64,000 nucleotides of DNA, taken from Streptomyces tuirus. GTDB lineage: Bacteria > Actinomycetota > Actinomycetes > Streptomycetales > Streptomycetaceae. Positions 33,553-41,837 of the stretch are shown one piece after another; the first letter of the stretch is position 1, and each line of letters starts with the position of its first letter. The stretch lies in assembly GCF_014701095.1 (NCBI RefSeq), contig NZ_AP023439.1, positions 7,366,001 to 7,430,000 of the forward strand, in the 5' to 3' direction. Made by a program: the position numbers and the translations under genes. The notes beneath the pieces were generated by a model that saw only the letters and a program-made list of their open reading frames with translations, did not search any database and was not told where the DNA came from.

Positions 33553-34613
33553 GCCGGCCCGAGGAACGCGAACCCGTCCTCTTCCACACCCAGGGTCGCG
33601 CCGCCCGCATCACCCTCAACCGGCCTCACGCTCTCAACGCCCTCACCCACACCATGGTCCGCCGCATCGACGAGGCACTCACCGCCTGGGAACGGGACCC
33701 GTCCGTGGAGACCGTCGTCATCACCGGTGCGGGGGAGCGCGGCCTGTGCGCCGGCGGTGACATCCGCGCCATCCACGACGACGCCCGTGACGGTGACGGC
33801 ACGGCCTCCGCCGCGTTCTGGCGCGACGAATACCGCCTCAACGCCCGTATCGCCCGCTGGCCCAAGCCGTACGTCGCCGTCATGGACGGCATCGTGATGG
33901 GCGGCGGTGTCGGTGTCTCGGCCCACGGCAGCGTCCGTGTCGTCACCGAGCGGTCCCGGGTCGCCATGCCGGAGACCGGCATCGGCTTCGTGCCGGACGT
34001 GGGCGGCACCCACCTGCTCGCCACGGCCCCCGGGGAGCTGGGTACCCACCTTGCCCTGACGGGTGCTCAGATCGGCGCCGCCGACGCGGTGCTGTGCGGG
34101 CTCGCCGACCACTATGCGCCGACAGCCGCACTGCCGGACCTTCTGGACTCCCTCGCGGAGTCGCCCGTGGGGGAGGCCCTGGCCGGGTTCGTGCGGACCC
34201 CGGACAAGGGTGCCCTGGCCGCCCGCCGAGACTGGATCGACGCCTGCTACGCCGCCGACACCGTCGAGGAGATCGTGCGCCGGCTGCTCGCACACGGCGA
34301 CCCCGACGCGAAGGAGGCCGCGGAGACCCTGCTCGCCAAGTCACCGACCGCCCTGAAGGTCACCCTCGCCTCCCTGCGCCGCGCCCGGAAGCTCGGCACG
34401 CTGGAGCTCGTCCTCAACCAGGAGTACCGCGTCTCCTGCGCTGCCCTGGACACCGCCGACCTGGTGGAGGGGATCCGCGCTCAGGTCGTCGACAAGGACC
34501 GCAGACCGCGCTGGTCACCGAAGACCCTGGGCGAGGTCACCGACGCTGATGTCGAGCGCTTCTTCACCCCGCTCGGTGAGCGGGAACTCGGCCTGTCGCC
34601 GGCCATGAGCTGA
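33549..34613 (+). CDS. 3-hydroxyisobutyryl-CoA hydrolase / enoyl-CoA hydratase-isomerase family
   Basis: A 354-residue crotonase-fold protein of the HIBYL-CoA hydrolase branch, which is longer than simple enoyl-CoA hydratases. Motifs: ITLNRPHALNALTHTMV, AGERGLCAGGDIRAI (oxyanion hole), VMGGGVGVSAHG, PETGIGFVPDVGG, and a C-terminal extension with LASLRRARKLGTLELVLNQEYR. It takes part in valine breakdown by releasing free 3-hydroxyisobutyrate. The ATG at 33549 overlaps the stop of the upstream comB remnant, with GGGGGAGGAG 6-7 nt ahead. The frame is open further upstream, but that belongs to the remnant region. Confidence 0.92.
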   Translation: MSRPEEREPVLFHTQGRAARITLNRPHALNALTHTMVRRIDEALTAWERDPSVETVVITGAGERGLCAGGDIRAIHDDARDGDGTASAAFWRDEYRLNARIARWPKPYVAVMDGIVMGGGVGVSAHGSVRVVTERSRVAMPETGIGFVPDVGGTHLLATAPGELGTHLALTGAQIGAADAVLCGLADHYAPTAALPDLLDSLAESPVGEALAGFVRTPDKGALAARRDWIDACYAADTVEEIVRRLLAHGDPDAKEAAETLLAKSPTALKVTLASLRRARKLGTLELVLNQEYRVSCAALDTADLVEGIRAQVVDKDRRPRWSPKTLGEVTDADVERFFTPLGERELGLSPAMS

Positions 34614-34655
34614 AAGCACATGACCCGCCGGCGATGCCGTGGAACGGACTCGTGA

Positions 34656-34690
34656 GGGGACGCCGGGGCTGAGAAGCCCCCGGCACCCCA
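34656..34690. terminator. Hairpin terminator between convergent genes
   Basis: Core stem GCCGGGGCT with AGCCCCCGGC (one bulged C), flanked by pairing GGGG and CCCC. It lies between the hydrolase and vWA genes, which end facing each other. Confidence 0.6.
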
Positions 34691-34706
34691 TCGGCTTCAT
34701 GAAAGG

Positions 34707-35747
34707 TCAGAGCATGAGCAGCAGCCGGGTATGGGGGACGAGTTTCCGGTTGACGCTGGTGCTCTGCACGAAAATCGTGAAGTGGTCGTTGTGGTCGGGC
34801 TTGACGCGGACTTCCGTGTCAGGCAGACCGAGCAGGGATCGGGCCTCGGGTCCCGTATAGACGCGGTCCGTCTTCTTTTCCAGCACCGCGATCTGCTTCT
34901 GTGCCTGGACTTTCTCCGACTTGCTGAGCTCGTAGAACGCCCCACCGGTCCGGTAGGTGTGTCCGCATTCGACGACCCACTCCTTGATACCCGCATTACG
35001 GGCCACCGGGATCAACTGGTACTTCGACGGATCGACCGGCGTGAGACCGGCCGCCTTGATGGTGTCCTCGTTGACCGCTTCCGCGCCGGTGGAGAACACC
35101 GCGCGCGATCCCCGGATGCCCTGGGTGCGGCCCATCATGAAGTTCTCGGTGGCCTGCCGGATGACCTGCCCGGCCTCCTCCAGACCCTGCGTGCTGGTGG
35201 CATCCCATATGGCGATGTTGTCCTTGGGGAAGCCGCACTGCATGGCCTCCCGCTTGCCCATCTGGTCGGGCACCAGCACGGCCAGCGTCCAGTTGTCCTG
35301 CTGCCGCTCGATCATCTCGGCCACGGACTGGACCAGTTGGCGAGGATCTTTGGCGGGCGCGTCCGGGCAGCGGTGGCTCGCGTTCTCCTGCCCGTCGGTG
35401 AGCACGAACGTCAGGAAACTGTGGTCGCCGTACAGTTGGGCCGTCTGGGCCAGCTCCCGCTGCGACTTCAGCGCGGCCGCCAGCAGGGCCGTCATTCCAC
35501 CGGTCCGGTAGAGCTGCTTCAGCGACGGCATGCGCAGCACGTCCTTGTCGTAGATGACGCACTCCACCTTGTCGGCGAAGACGTACACCGTGACGCGGGT
35601 TTCCTGGTCCAATTCCCTGGAACGGCGCGCAAGATAGGCGATCTGCTGGTCGGCGACCTCGACGACTTTCCGGCTCAGGTGCGACATCGACGAGCTCGCA
35701 TCGAGCACCAGAGCAACGTGATTGATGTAATTCTGGGTTCCGGACAT
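34707..35747 (-). CDS. vWA-domain protein
   Basis: A 346-residue protein beginning with a von Willebrand A domain: VALVLDASSSM carries the MIDAS DxSxS (Asp17, Ser19, Ser21), GGMTALLAA the MIDAS threonine and FVLTDGQEN the second aspartate. Such domains bind Mg2+ and mediate protein contacts. The region after ~230 (GIKEWVVECGHTYRTGGAFYEL, PDTEVRVKPDHNDHFTIFVQ) shows no further known domain. There is no signal peptide, so it is cytosolic. GGGGGAG precedes the ATG at 35747; the frame open to 36110 covers an unrelated remnant on the other strand. Confidence 0.87.
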   Translation of the reverse strand: MSGTQNYINHVALVLDASSSMSHLSRKVVEVADQQIAYLARRSRELDQETRVTVYVFADKVECVIYDKDVLRMPSLKQLYRTGGMTALLAAALKSQRELAQTAQLYGDHSFLTFVLTDGQENASHRCPDAPAKDPRQLVQSVAEMIERQQDNWTLAVLVPDQMGKREAMQCGFPKDNIAIWDATSTQGLEEAGQVIRQATENFMMGRTQGIRGSRAVFSTGAEAVNEDTIKAAGLTPVDPSKYQLIPVARNAGIKEWVVECGHTYRTGGAFYELSKSEKVQAQKQIAVLEKKTDRVYTGPEARSLLGLPDTEVRVKPDHNDHFTIFVQSTSVNRKLVPHTRLLLML

Positions 35748-35769
35748 CACAGCTCCCCCTTGTTCCGAC

Positions 35770-36093
35770 TTGATGCCTCCAATCCTCTCACCCACCACTG
35801 ACAATCGATCTTGGTCCGATGCGGGCCCGCCCCCCTCGGGCACGCGCACTCCGGCCGGCACGTTCGTCACGCTGGGGGCCACCGAGGTCGCCACCCGCGC
35901 GCGCGTGGCCGGCAGCGCGGCACGAGGACGTGCGGCGACGGTCAATGGCCGCCCTGGTGTCATCTCCTGGAACGAGGACGGCACCCCGCTCTCCCTCCTC
36001 GCCTTCACCGTCGCCGACGGTCTCATCACCGAGATCTCCGCAGTGGTCGACCCGTCGGAACTCGCGCTCCTGACCCTGTCCGGCCCGAGGTGA
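35770..36093 (+). pseudogene. C-terminal remnant of an ECF (SigJ-like) sigma factor gene
   Basis: The translated tail VNGRPGVISWNEDGTPLSLL followed by FTVADGLITEISAVVDPSEL is the SnoaL-like C-terminal extension found on ECF41/SigJ sigma factors; LGATEVATRARV precedes it. The sigma-2 and sigma-4 domains are missing, and the open frame starts within the promoter of the divergent vWA gene. No ribosome binding site. Probably a leftover of a deleted sigma factor. Confidence 0.65.
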
Positions 36094-36177
36094 GTGCGGC
36101 TGTCACCCACCAGGCGTCCGAGCGGGCACCGTCGGCCGCGGTGGCGAACGGTGCCCGCTCAGTGCGCTGATCGGTGG

Positions 36178-37329
36178 TCAGGCCGTGTGCAGCCGCAGCC
36201 CGTACCGGTTGAGGATCTCGTTGACGGGCTGGTGCCAGGTCTCCCCGCCGCTGCCGCAGTTGCCCCAGCCCCCGGAGGTGACGCCCTGGGCCTGGTCGCC
36301 GCTGATGAAGGAGCCGCCGGAGTCACCGGGCTCGGCGCAGACGCTCGTCTTCGTCATCTGGTGGACGGCGCCCTGGCTGTAGTTCACCGTCTCGTTCTTC
36401 GCCAGCACGGTGCCGCAGTGCCAGCGCGTGGTGGAACCGGAACGGCAGACCGAGGCACCCACCGGCGCTTCGGCGGAGCCGCGGACGAGCTGGTCGGGGA
36501 CCGTGCCCCAGCCGAGCACGACCGGCACGGTCCACCAGCCGCTGCCCACGCTCACCCATGCGTAGTCGTCGCCCGGGAACGACGACCCCTGGAAGTTGCC
36601 GACGTACGACCGGTCCCAGCCGTACACCGCCGCACTCGGCGAGCCGCAGTGCCCGGCGGTGACGAAGCCGCCGTGCACGGAGAAGCCGATGGAGCAGCGG
36701 ACGTTGCCGGTGTAGTACGGGTCGCCTCCCACGGTGCCTGCCGCGAAGGTGCGCGGTGCCGCCGGGGTCTCCCGCACCGTCACGGGACCGGCCTCGCGGG
36801 CCCGGGAGAGGAAGGCCCGGACATCGTTGTCGTCCCGGTGCGCGGCGACGACGTCCACGACGACCTTGTTGGCCTTGGGATCCACATGCCAACTCCCGAC
36901 TCCGGCGGGCGCGGACAGCGCGTCGATGCTCTTCTTCGCCGCGTCGAGCTGCCGCGCGCTGAACCGCACGTGCTGCACGGCCGCGCCGGTCGCCCGTACC
37001 GCGTCGGCGTGCGCGGCACGGGTCACGGCGACGGTCAGTCTGCCGCTGCCGGCGTCGTACCAGGAGCCGCCGTAGGCCGAACCGGCGGCCTTCCGGGCCT
37101 TGTGTTCGACGGCCGTCGCGGTCTTCTCCGCGGCCAGGCGTGCCACGGCCTCGCCCCGGGTCAGCCCCAAGTCGCGCTGCATCGCGGAGAGGAGTGCTGA
37201 GGAGGCCGGTGCCTCGGTGGAGCGCGGGGGAGCGTCGGCGGCGGAGGCCGGCAGGGCGCTCGCGGTCGCCCAGGTGCCGAGCATGAGCAGTGCGGACAGT
37301 CCGGTGCGCAGGAATGTGGTGCGTCTCAA
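36178..37329 (-). CDS. Streptogrisin-type secreted serine protease (S1 family)
   Basis: A 383-residue preproprotease: signal peptide (RRTTFLRTGLSALLMLGTWA, cleavage near PASA), a ~165-residue propeptide of the alpha-lytic type (MQRDLGLTRGEAVARLAAE, GVGSWHVDPKANKVVVDVV) and a ~185-residue chymotrypsin-fold domain. Catalytic residues are in FVTAGHC (His), PGDDYAWV (Asp) and EPGDSGGSF (Ser), with three Cys pairs as in streptogrisins (RCS/HCG, VCR/HCG, VCAE/GNCG). The mature enzyme probably begins near AAGTVGGDPYY. The start is TTG at 37329, with GAAGGGG 7 nt upstream; upstream extension of the frame is not supported. Extracellular protein breakdown. Confidence 0.93.
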   Translation of the reverse strand: MRRTTFLRTGLSALLMLGTWATASALPASAADAPPRSTEAPASSALLSAMQRDLGLTRGEAVARLAAEKTATAVEHKARKAAGSAYGGSWYDAGSGRLTVAVTRAAHADAVRATGAAVQHVRFSARQLDAAKKSIDALSAPAGVGSWHVDPKANKVVVDVVAAHRDDNDVRAFLSRAREAGPVTVRETPAAPRTFAAGTVGGDPYYTGNVRCSIGFSVHGGFVTAGHCGSPSAAVYGWDRSYVGNFQGSSFPGDDYAWVSVGSGWWTVPVVLGWGTVPDQLVRGSAEAPVGASVCRSGSTTRWHCGTVLAKNETVNYSQGAVHQMTKTSVCAEPGDSGGSFISGDQAQGVTSGGWGNCGSGGETWHQPVNEILNRYGLRLHTA

Positions 37330-37625
37330 GGGATGCCCCTTCGTTGTTCCAGCAGGGTGGGGGTGGAACAGCAGAGCTTGAGAGCGCTCTCGGATACGCG
37401 CGGCAGAGCCTAGCCCGTGATGATGAAAAGGTCTATGCCTGTGCCCGAGGGTGCCGGGTGCTGGGTACCGGGTGCCGGTGCGCAACGGGCGTAGGGGCCA
37501 AGGGGATTGAGTTCGCGGGGGCTCGTTCGTGGTGATCGCCTGGAGGAACAGGCTCCGCCGACCGACCACCTGAGCCATGCGGGACAGCTCGCAGAGGGCT
37601 CGACGGGGCGGGTGCCTGCTCCTGC

Positions 37626-38048
37626 CTACCGACTCAGCAACGCGGCAAGACGGGCGGCCGTCTTCTCTCCCGCTCGCTGTTTGATCAGGCCCTCCTTGGC
37701 GGCTGCACGGAGCACGACCTCCGTGCAGTTCCCCGTGCTCCTCGTGACGAGGGCGGTGACCACTACGGGATTCATCCCGCCGGCCCCACCCCCGGCCACG
37801 ACACGGATCATTTCCTGGCCCGTGCCTGATTCGACATGGGCGGGCCTCCCGGACCGCCCCGCCCCCTCCAGGACTCCGACGACGCGCTGCACGGCCGCGT
37901 CGAACGGCAAGGGGATGACAAGGTCGATCTCGTGGGCGTTCTTCTTCAACAGCCGGGCCACGAGCCCGGTCAGGCGGCCACTACCCCCACTCACAGCACC
38001 CAGCGCGGCAAGCTCGTCCACCAGGATCTGGTCCTCGCTCCGGTCCAC
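37626..38048 (-). CDS. Conserved hypothetical cytosolic protein
   Basis: About 140 residues with no signal or membrane segment. Features: an N-terminal helix (EDQILVDELAALGAV), a LARLLKKNAHEIDLVIPLPFDAA segment, a glycine-rich VVAGGGAGGMNPVVVTALV turn and a C-terminal helix. I do not recognise the family. GTG at 38048 has AAGGGGGA upstream and is preferred; the ATG at 38099 (2 nt after the stop of the upstream DUF2975 gene) is an alternative. The two genes are likely one operon. Confidence 0.7.
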   Translation of the reverse strand: MDRSEDQILVDELAALGAVSGGSGRLTGLVARLLKKNAHEIDLVIPLPFDAAVQRVVGVLEGAGRSGRPAHVESGTGQEMIRVVAGGGAGGMNPVVVTALVTRSTGNCTEVVLRAAAKEGLIKQRAGEKTAARLAALLSR

Positions 38049-38100
38049 GCGTTCCCCCTTCACTGCCTGAGACGTTGCTGCACCCTCCGCCCCGACCATG

Positions 38101-38586
38101 TCAGATCACCTGGTTCAACTCGGCCTCCATCTGCGACGCTTCGACGTCGCGCGAGACGGCCTGGGCGAGCAGCATCCGCAGTACGAGCACGATGAGAGCG
38201 ACGCCCAGGATGGCCACGCCGATCCCGCCCATGATGAGAGTGACGCCCGGGTCCTCCCGCTGCCCCGGCGCATTGATGACGGTGACGGCGAACCAAAGGA
38301 GGGCAGCCGTCACGATCGCGCCGATCACGGCGTCGACGTACCGGAAGGCGGCGGGGGAGAAGACGGTCCTGCGTCGCACCATCGTCACCAGCCGCCCTAC
38401 GCAGACCGCGGCGACCTGTGCCGCGACCATGCCCAGGATCGTGATCACACGCAGTGGGGTCAGCGGGAGCGACCCGTCCTCCGGGTCGGTGGCCAACGCC
38501 CACACCATCGATGCCTGCACGAACACGGTGCCGAGCAGCACCACCCCGAGCACGGCGCGCAACGCACCCAGTGTCAGTTTCCCCAT
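38101..38586 (-). CDS. DUF2975-family membrane protein
   Basis: A 161-residue protein with four hydrophobic helices (LRAVLGVVLLGTVFVQASMVWAL, VITILGMVAAQVAAVCVG, YVDAVIGAIVTAALLWFAVTVI, MGGIGVAILGVALIVLVLRMLLA). DUF2975 proteins usually precede a small Cro/CI-type repressor gene; here the following gene is not a repressor by sequence, which is unusual. AAGGA lies 6-7 nt upstream of the ATG. A perfect palindrome lies 33 bp upstream and may be its operator. Confidence 0.85.
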   Translation of the reverse strand: MGKLTLGALRAVLGVVLLGTVFVQASMVWALATDPEDGSLPLTPLRVITILGMVAAQVAAVCVGRLVTMVRRRTVFSPAAFRYVDAVIGAIVTAALLWFAVTVINAPGQREDPGVTLIMGGIGVAILGVALIVLVLRMLLAQAVSRDVEASQMEAELNQVI

Positions 38587-38618
38587 CGCTCATCCTTCCA
38601 TCGAGACACGATGGGAAT

Positions 38619-38635
38619 CTATCGAATGTCGATAG
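38619..38635. promoter_or_regulatory. Candidate operator upstream of the DUF2975 gene
   Basis: Perfect palindrome CTATCGA-ATG-TCGATAG (7-bp arms, 3-nt centre) 33-49 bp upstream of the start codon, in an AT-richer patch. The form suits a dimeric winged-helix repressor (PadR-like). No matching regulator gene adjoins it. Confidence 0.55.
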
Positions 38636-38746
38636 GCTAAGCAAAGGCTGCCGACGCCGCCGCCAACCGCAAGCGGTTTGTACGGCCGGTGCCTTACGTG
38701 TGTAGCCGACAGGGCGACGGCATGGCGCCGCGTGCGGGCCGGGCCC

Positions 38747-39316
38747 CTACGCGTCCGCGGTGCGGGAGCGCCGGTCCCCGCGACGTCGCAGGTACAGCGG
38801 CAGCGCGTACCAGCAGAGGCCGAACCACAGCATGACCCCGCCGACGAGCACTTCGGCGAGAACGCCGGGGACGACGAAACGGAGTATCAGCAGGAGCGTG
38901 CAGCCGATGGTCAGGGCGAGGAGGACCATGCCACACATCATCAGACGGCCGGCGGCTTCGACGACCTCGTCCTTCATGCGCTGCCCGGAGAGGAACCGGT
39001 GGATGGAGACGGGGGCTATGAGTGCTCCGGTGGCCGCTGCCCCGAGCACCACGGTGGTGACGTAGATAGCGCGGTCCAGCGTCTCCAACTCCCTGAACAG
39101 AGGGGTGAAGGCCACGCTGAGCAGAAAGCCGAAGAGGATCTGCACGCCGGTCTGAGTGACGCGTGTTTCCTGCAGTATCTCGTTCCAGCGCCGGTTGACT
39201 CGCTCCCGCGCTGTCTCGGGGTCCTCGGTACCGGGTCTCGCACCCGGCCCGTTGTGCCGCGCGCAGCACGCGCTGCTCTTGCCTTCCGGCTCGACAGGCC
39301 GCTCCGTCATGGTCAT
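38747..39316 (-). CDS. DUF6328-family membrane protein
   Basis: A 189-residue protein with a charged N-terminus, the family segment RVNRRWNEILQETRVTQTGVQI with FGFLLSVAFTPLF following, and four hydrophobic helices, the last two being MMCGMVLLALTIGCTLLLILRF and LAEVLVGGVMLWFGLCWYALPL. GGGAGG lies 5 nt ahead of the ATG at 39316. Function unknown. It stands alone, divergent from the GlxA regulator. Confidence 0.85.
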   Translation of the reverse strand: MTMTERPVEPEGKSSACCARHNGPGARPGTEDPETARERVNRRWNEILQETRVTQTGVQILFGFLLSVAFTPLFRELETLDRAIYVTTVVLGAAATGALIAPVSIHRFLSGQRMKDEVVEAAGRLMMCGMVLLALTIGCTLLLILRFVVPGVLAEVLVGGVMLWFGLCWYALPLYLRRRGDRRSRTADA

Positions 39317-39578
39317 GGCATCCTCCCTGTTCCAGAGGATCCGCTTGCCCCGCCGTCACGCATTCAAGCAGCGCCGCCCACCGGGTGCGTTCAACGCGTC
39401 GAGGTCACAAGGTGGCGGCTTCCCACTCCCACGGATCAGTACAGGTGCACCTTCACCATGACGTCGGGGTCGCCGACATCCGCTCGGCGGGGCCGATCTG
39501 CTCGAAGCTGCCGTGTTCGCCACGGGGACCGGACTTGCCGGAGCCGTTCGACGCCCGGCTCCACGTAGCCTCTCTTCC

Positions 39579-40535
39579 GTGCCGTCCTCCCCTCTCCACC
39601 GCGTCGCCGTCCTCGTGCTCGAGGGTGCCAAGCCGCTCGACGTCGGCATTCCCGCACAGGTCTTCACGACGCGCGCGAGCATGCCCTACGAAGTGCGGGT
39701 GTGCGGGGCGACACCCGGTCTGGTGACCGGCGGCGACGGACTCGCGTACCACGTCGCCCACGGCCTGGACGCGCTGGCGTGGGCCGACATCGTCTTCGTC
39801 CCCGGCTACCGGCACCCGGACCTCGAGGACCCTCCGCAGCCCGTCGTCGACGCGCTGATCGCCGCCCACAGGCGCGGCGCACGGCTCGCCGCCATCTCCA
39901 CCGGCGCCTTCGCGCTCGCCGCGACGGGCCTGCTCGACGGCAGGCGCGCCACCACGCACTGGCACTACACGCGAGCCCTCACGGCCAGGTACCGGCGCGT
40001 CCAGGTCGACGAGAACGTGCTGTTCGTCGATGAGGGCAGCGTGCTCACGTCGGCCGGCGCCGCCTCCGGCATCGACCTGTGCCTGCACATCCTGCGCGGC
40101 GACCTCGGAGTGGCCGCCTCCAATCACGCCGCCCGCCGTCTGGTCGCTGCCCCCTACCGCAGCGGCGGCCAGGCCCAGTACGTGCCGCGCAGCGTGCCCG
40201 AGCCGCTCGGCGAGCGCTTCGGCACCACCCGCGAGTGGGCGCTGCACCGGCTCGGCGAGCCCCTCTCCCTCGACCTGCTGGCGCGACAGGCCGGGGTCTC
40301 GGCGCGCACCTTCTCCCGGCGTTTCGTCGAGGAGACCGGCTACACACCGATGCAGTGGGTGATGCGCGCCCGCATCGACCGGGCCCGGGAACTGCTGGAA
40401 CGCTCCGAGCGCAGCGTCGAACAGATCGCCGCCGACGTCGGGCTCGGTACCGGCGCGAACCTGCGCCTGCACTTCCAGCACATCCTGGGCACGACGCCGA
40501 GCGAATACCGGCGCACCTTCACCCGGGGTGAGTAG
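39579..40535 (+). CDS. GlxA-family transcriptional regulator (DJ-1/PfpI + AraC HTH)
   Basis: A 318-residue protein. The first ~170 residues form a DJ-1/PfpI-like domain (RVAVLVLEGAKPLDVG, VFVPGY, AISTGAFALAATGLLDGRRA, THWHY); the expected nucleophile cysteine in ISTGA is replaced by Thr-Gly, so it is probably a ligand-binding pseudoenzyme. The last ~100 residues are two AraC-type HTH motifs (LDLLARQAGVSARTFSRRF and VEQIAADVGLGTGANLRLHF). Likely activates a nearby or distant catabolic gene. The GTG start at 39579 lacks a Shine-Dalgarno sequence and may be leaderless. Confidence 0.9.
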   Translation: MPSSPLHRVAVLVLEGAKPLDVGIPAQVFTTRASMPYEVRVCGATPGLVTGGDGLAYHVAHGLDALAWADIVFVPGYRHPDLEDPPQPVVDALIAAHRRGARLAAISTGAFALAATGLLDGRRATTHWHYTRALTARYRRVQVDENVLFVDEGSVLTSAGAASGIDLCLHILRGDLGVAASNHAARRLVAAPYRSGGQAQYVPRSVPEPLGERFGTTREWALHRLGEPLSLDLLARQAGVSARTFSRRFVEETGYTPMQWVMRARIDRARELLERSERSVEQIAADVGLGTGANLRLHFQHILGTTPSEYRRTFTRGE

Positions 40536-40544
40536 CCGTGGCGT

Positions 40545-40586
40545 GATGCGCGGCGCGATCTGTGGCGCGATACGCGGCGCGACCTG
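40545..40586. repeat. Imperfect 18-bp direct repeats
   Basis: GATGCGCGGCGCGATCTG (40545-40562) and GATACGCGGCGCGACCTG (40569-40586), two mismatches, with a partial copy between them. In the gap between the GlxA-type gene and gap; may be a regulator binding site or only GC-rich repetition. Confidence 0.5.
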
Positions 40587-40707
40587 CTACGGGACCTGTG
40601 ACGGGATGGGCGGATTGGCGGGATCCTTTTGAACCGTGGCGATCGCGCCACTGTCGGCGGCGTGAGCGGCCAGCGAGCCTGGTGGCGATACCGAAGGGAC
40701 ATCACTC

Positions 40708-41706
40708 ATGACTCGCATCGCCATCAACGGATTCGGCCGCATCGGGCGCAATGTGCTGCGCGCCCTGCTGGAGCGCGACAGCGCCCTCGAAATCGTCGCC
40801 GTCAACGACCTGACCGAGCCCGCCACGCTCGCCCGGCTGCTCGCCTACGACTCGACGGCCGGCCGCCTCGGGCGTCCGGTGACCGTCGAAGGGGACGTCC
40901 TCGTCGTCGACGGCCGCCGCATCAAGGTGCTGGCCGAACGCGAACCGGCGCAGCTGCCGTGGGCCGAACTCGGCGTCGACATCGTCCTGGAGGCCACCGG
41001 CCGCTTCACCTCGGCCAAGGCCGCCCGCGCCCACCTCGACGCGGGCGCGCGCAAGGTACTGGTCAGCGCGCCGTCGGACGGCGCCGACGTCACCCTCGCC
41101 TTCGGGGTCAACACCGACTCCTACGACCCGGACCTGCACACGATCGTCTCCAACGCCTCCTGCACCACCAACGCGCTCGCCCCGCTCGCGAAGGTGCTCG
41201 ACGACCTCGCCGGTATCGAGCACGGATTCATGACGACCGTGCACGCCTACACGCAGGAGCAGAACCTGCAGGACGGGCCGCACCGCGACGCCCGTCGTGC
41301 CCGGGCCGCCGGCGTGAACATCGTGCCGACGACGACCGGTGCCGCCAAGGCCATCGGACTGGTCCTGCCCGGCCTGGACGGCAAGCTGTCGGGCGACTCC
41401 ATCCGCGTGCCGGTGCCGGTCGGCTCGATCGTCGAACTCAACACGACGGTCGCCCGCGACGTGACCCGCGACGACGTGCTCGCCGCCTACCGTGAGGCGG
41501 CCGGGGGATCGCTCGCCGGCGTCCTCGAATACTCCGACGACCCGCTGGTCTCCTCGGACATCGTGGGCAATCCCGCCTCGTCCGTCTTCGACTCGGCTCT
41601 CACCCGCGTCGACGGCCGCCACGTGAAGGTGGTCGCCTGGTACGACAACGAGTGGGGCTTCTCCAACCGCGTGATCGACACGCTGCAGCTCCTCGCCAAC
41701 GGCTGA
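40708..41706 (+). CDS. gap: Glyceraldehyde-3-phosphate dehydrogenase
   Basis: A 332-residue class I GAPDH. NAD-binding INGFGRIGRNVLRAL, then catalytic Cys152 in SNASCTTN, the active-site HAYTQEQ histidine segment, the GAAKAIG phosphate-site loop and WYDNEWGFSNRV near the C-terminus. It oxidises glyceraldehyde-3-phosphate to 1,3-bisphosphoglycerate. GAAGGGA lies about 8 nt upstream of the ATG. As no phosphoglycerate kinase or triosephosphate isomerase gene follows, this is likely a paralogue of the main glycolytic gene, possibly with a conditional role. Confidence 0.96.
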   Translation: MTRIAINGFGRIGRNVLRALLERDSALEIVAVNDLTEPATLARLLAYDSTAGRLGRPVTVEGDVLVVDGRRIKVLAEREPAQLPWAELGVDIVLEATGRFTSAKAARAHLDAGARKVLVSAPSDGADVTLAFGVNTDSYDPDLHTIVSNASCTTNALAPLAKVLDDLAGIEHGFMTTVHAYTQEQNLQDGPHRDARRARAAGVNIVPTTTGAAKAIGLVLPGLDGKLSGDSIRVPVPVGSIVELNTTVARDVTRDDVLAAYREAAGGSLAGVLEYSDDPLVSSDIVGNPASSVFDSALTRVDGRHVKVVAWYDNEWGFSNRVIDTLQLLANG

Positions 41707-41837
41707 GGGACGCGGACTCTCCAGGCCCGTTCAGGTCGCTGTGACACACGGCACGGATGTGGTTCGGAAACGGTGGAATCCAGAGTCGCGGTCAGAAGGT
41801 TGGCATATACATCCGACCGTGAGTCTGCGAGGAATCC

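Noticed and set aside
37330..37625. Possible gene upstream of the streptogrisin
   Set aside because: Open frames here have poor codon bias and no ribosome binding site.
40340..40826. Minus-strand frames between the GlxA regulator and gap
   Set aside because: Arg/Ser-rich shadows over the HTH region and low-complexity repeats.
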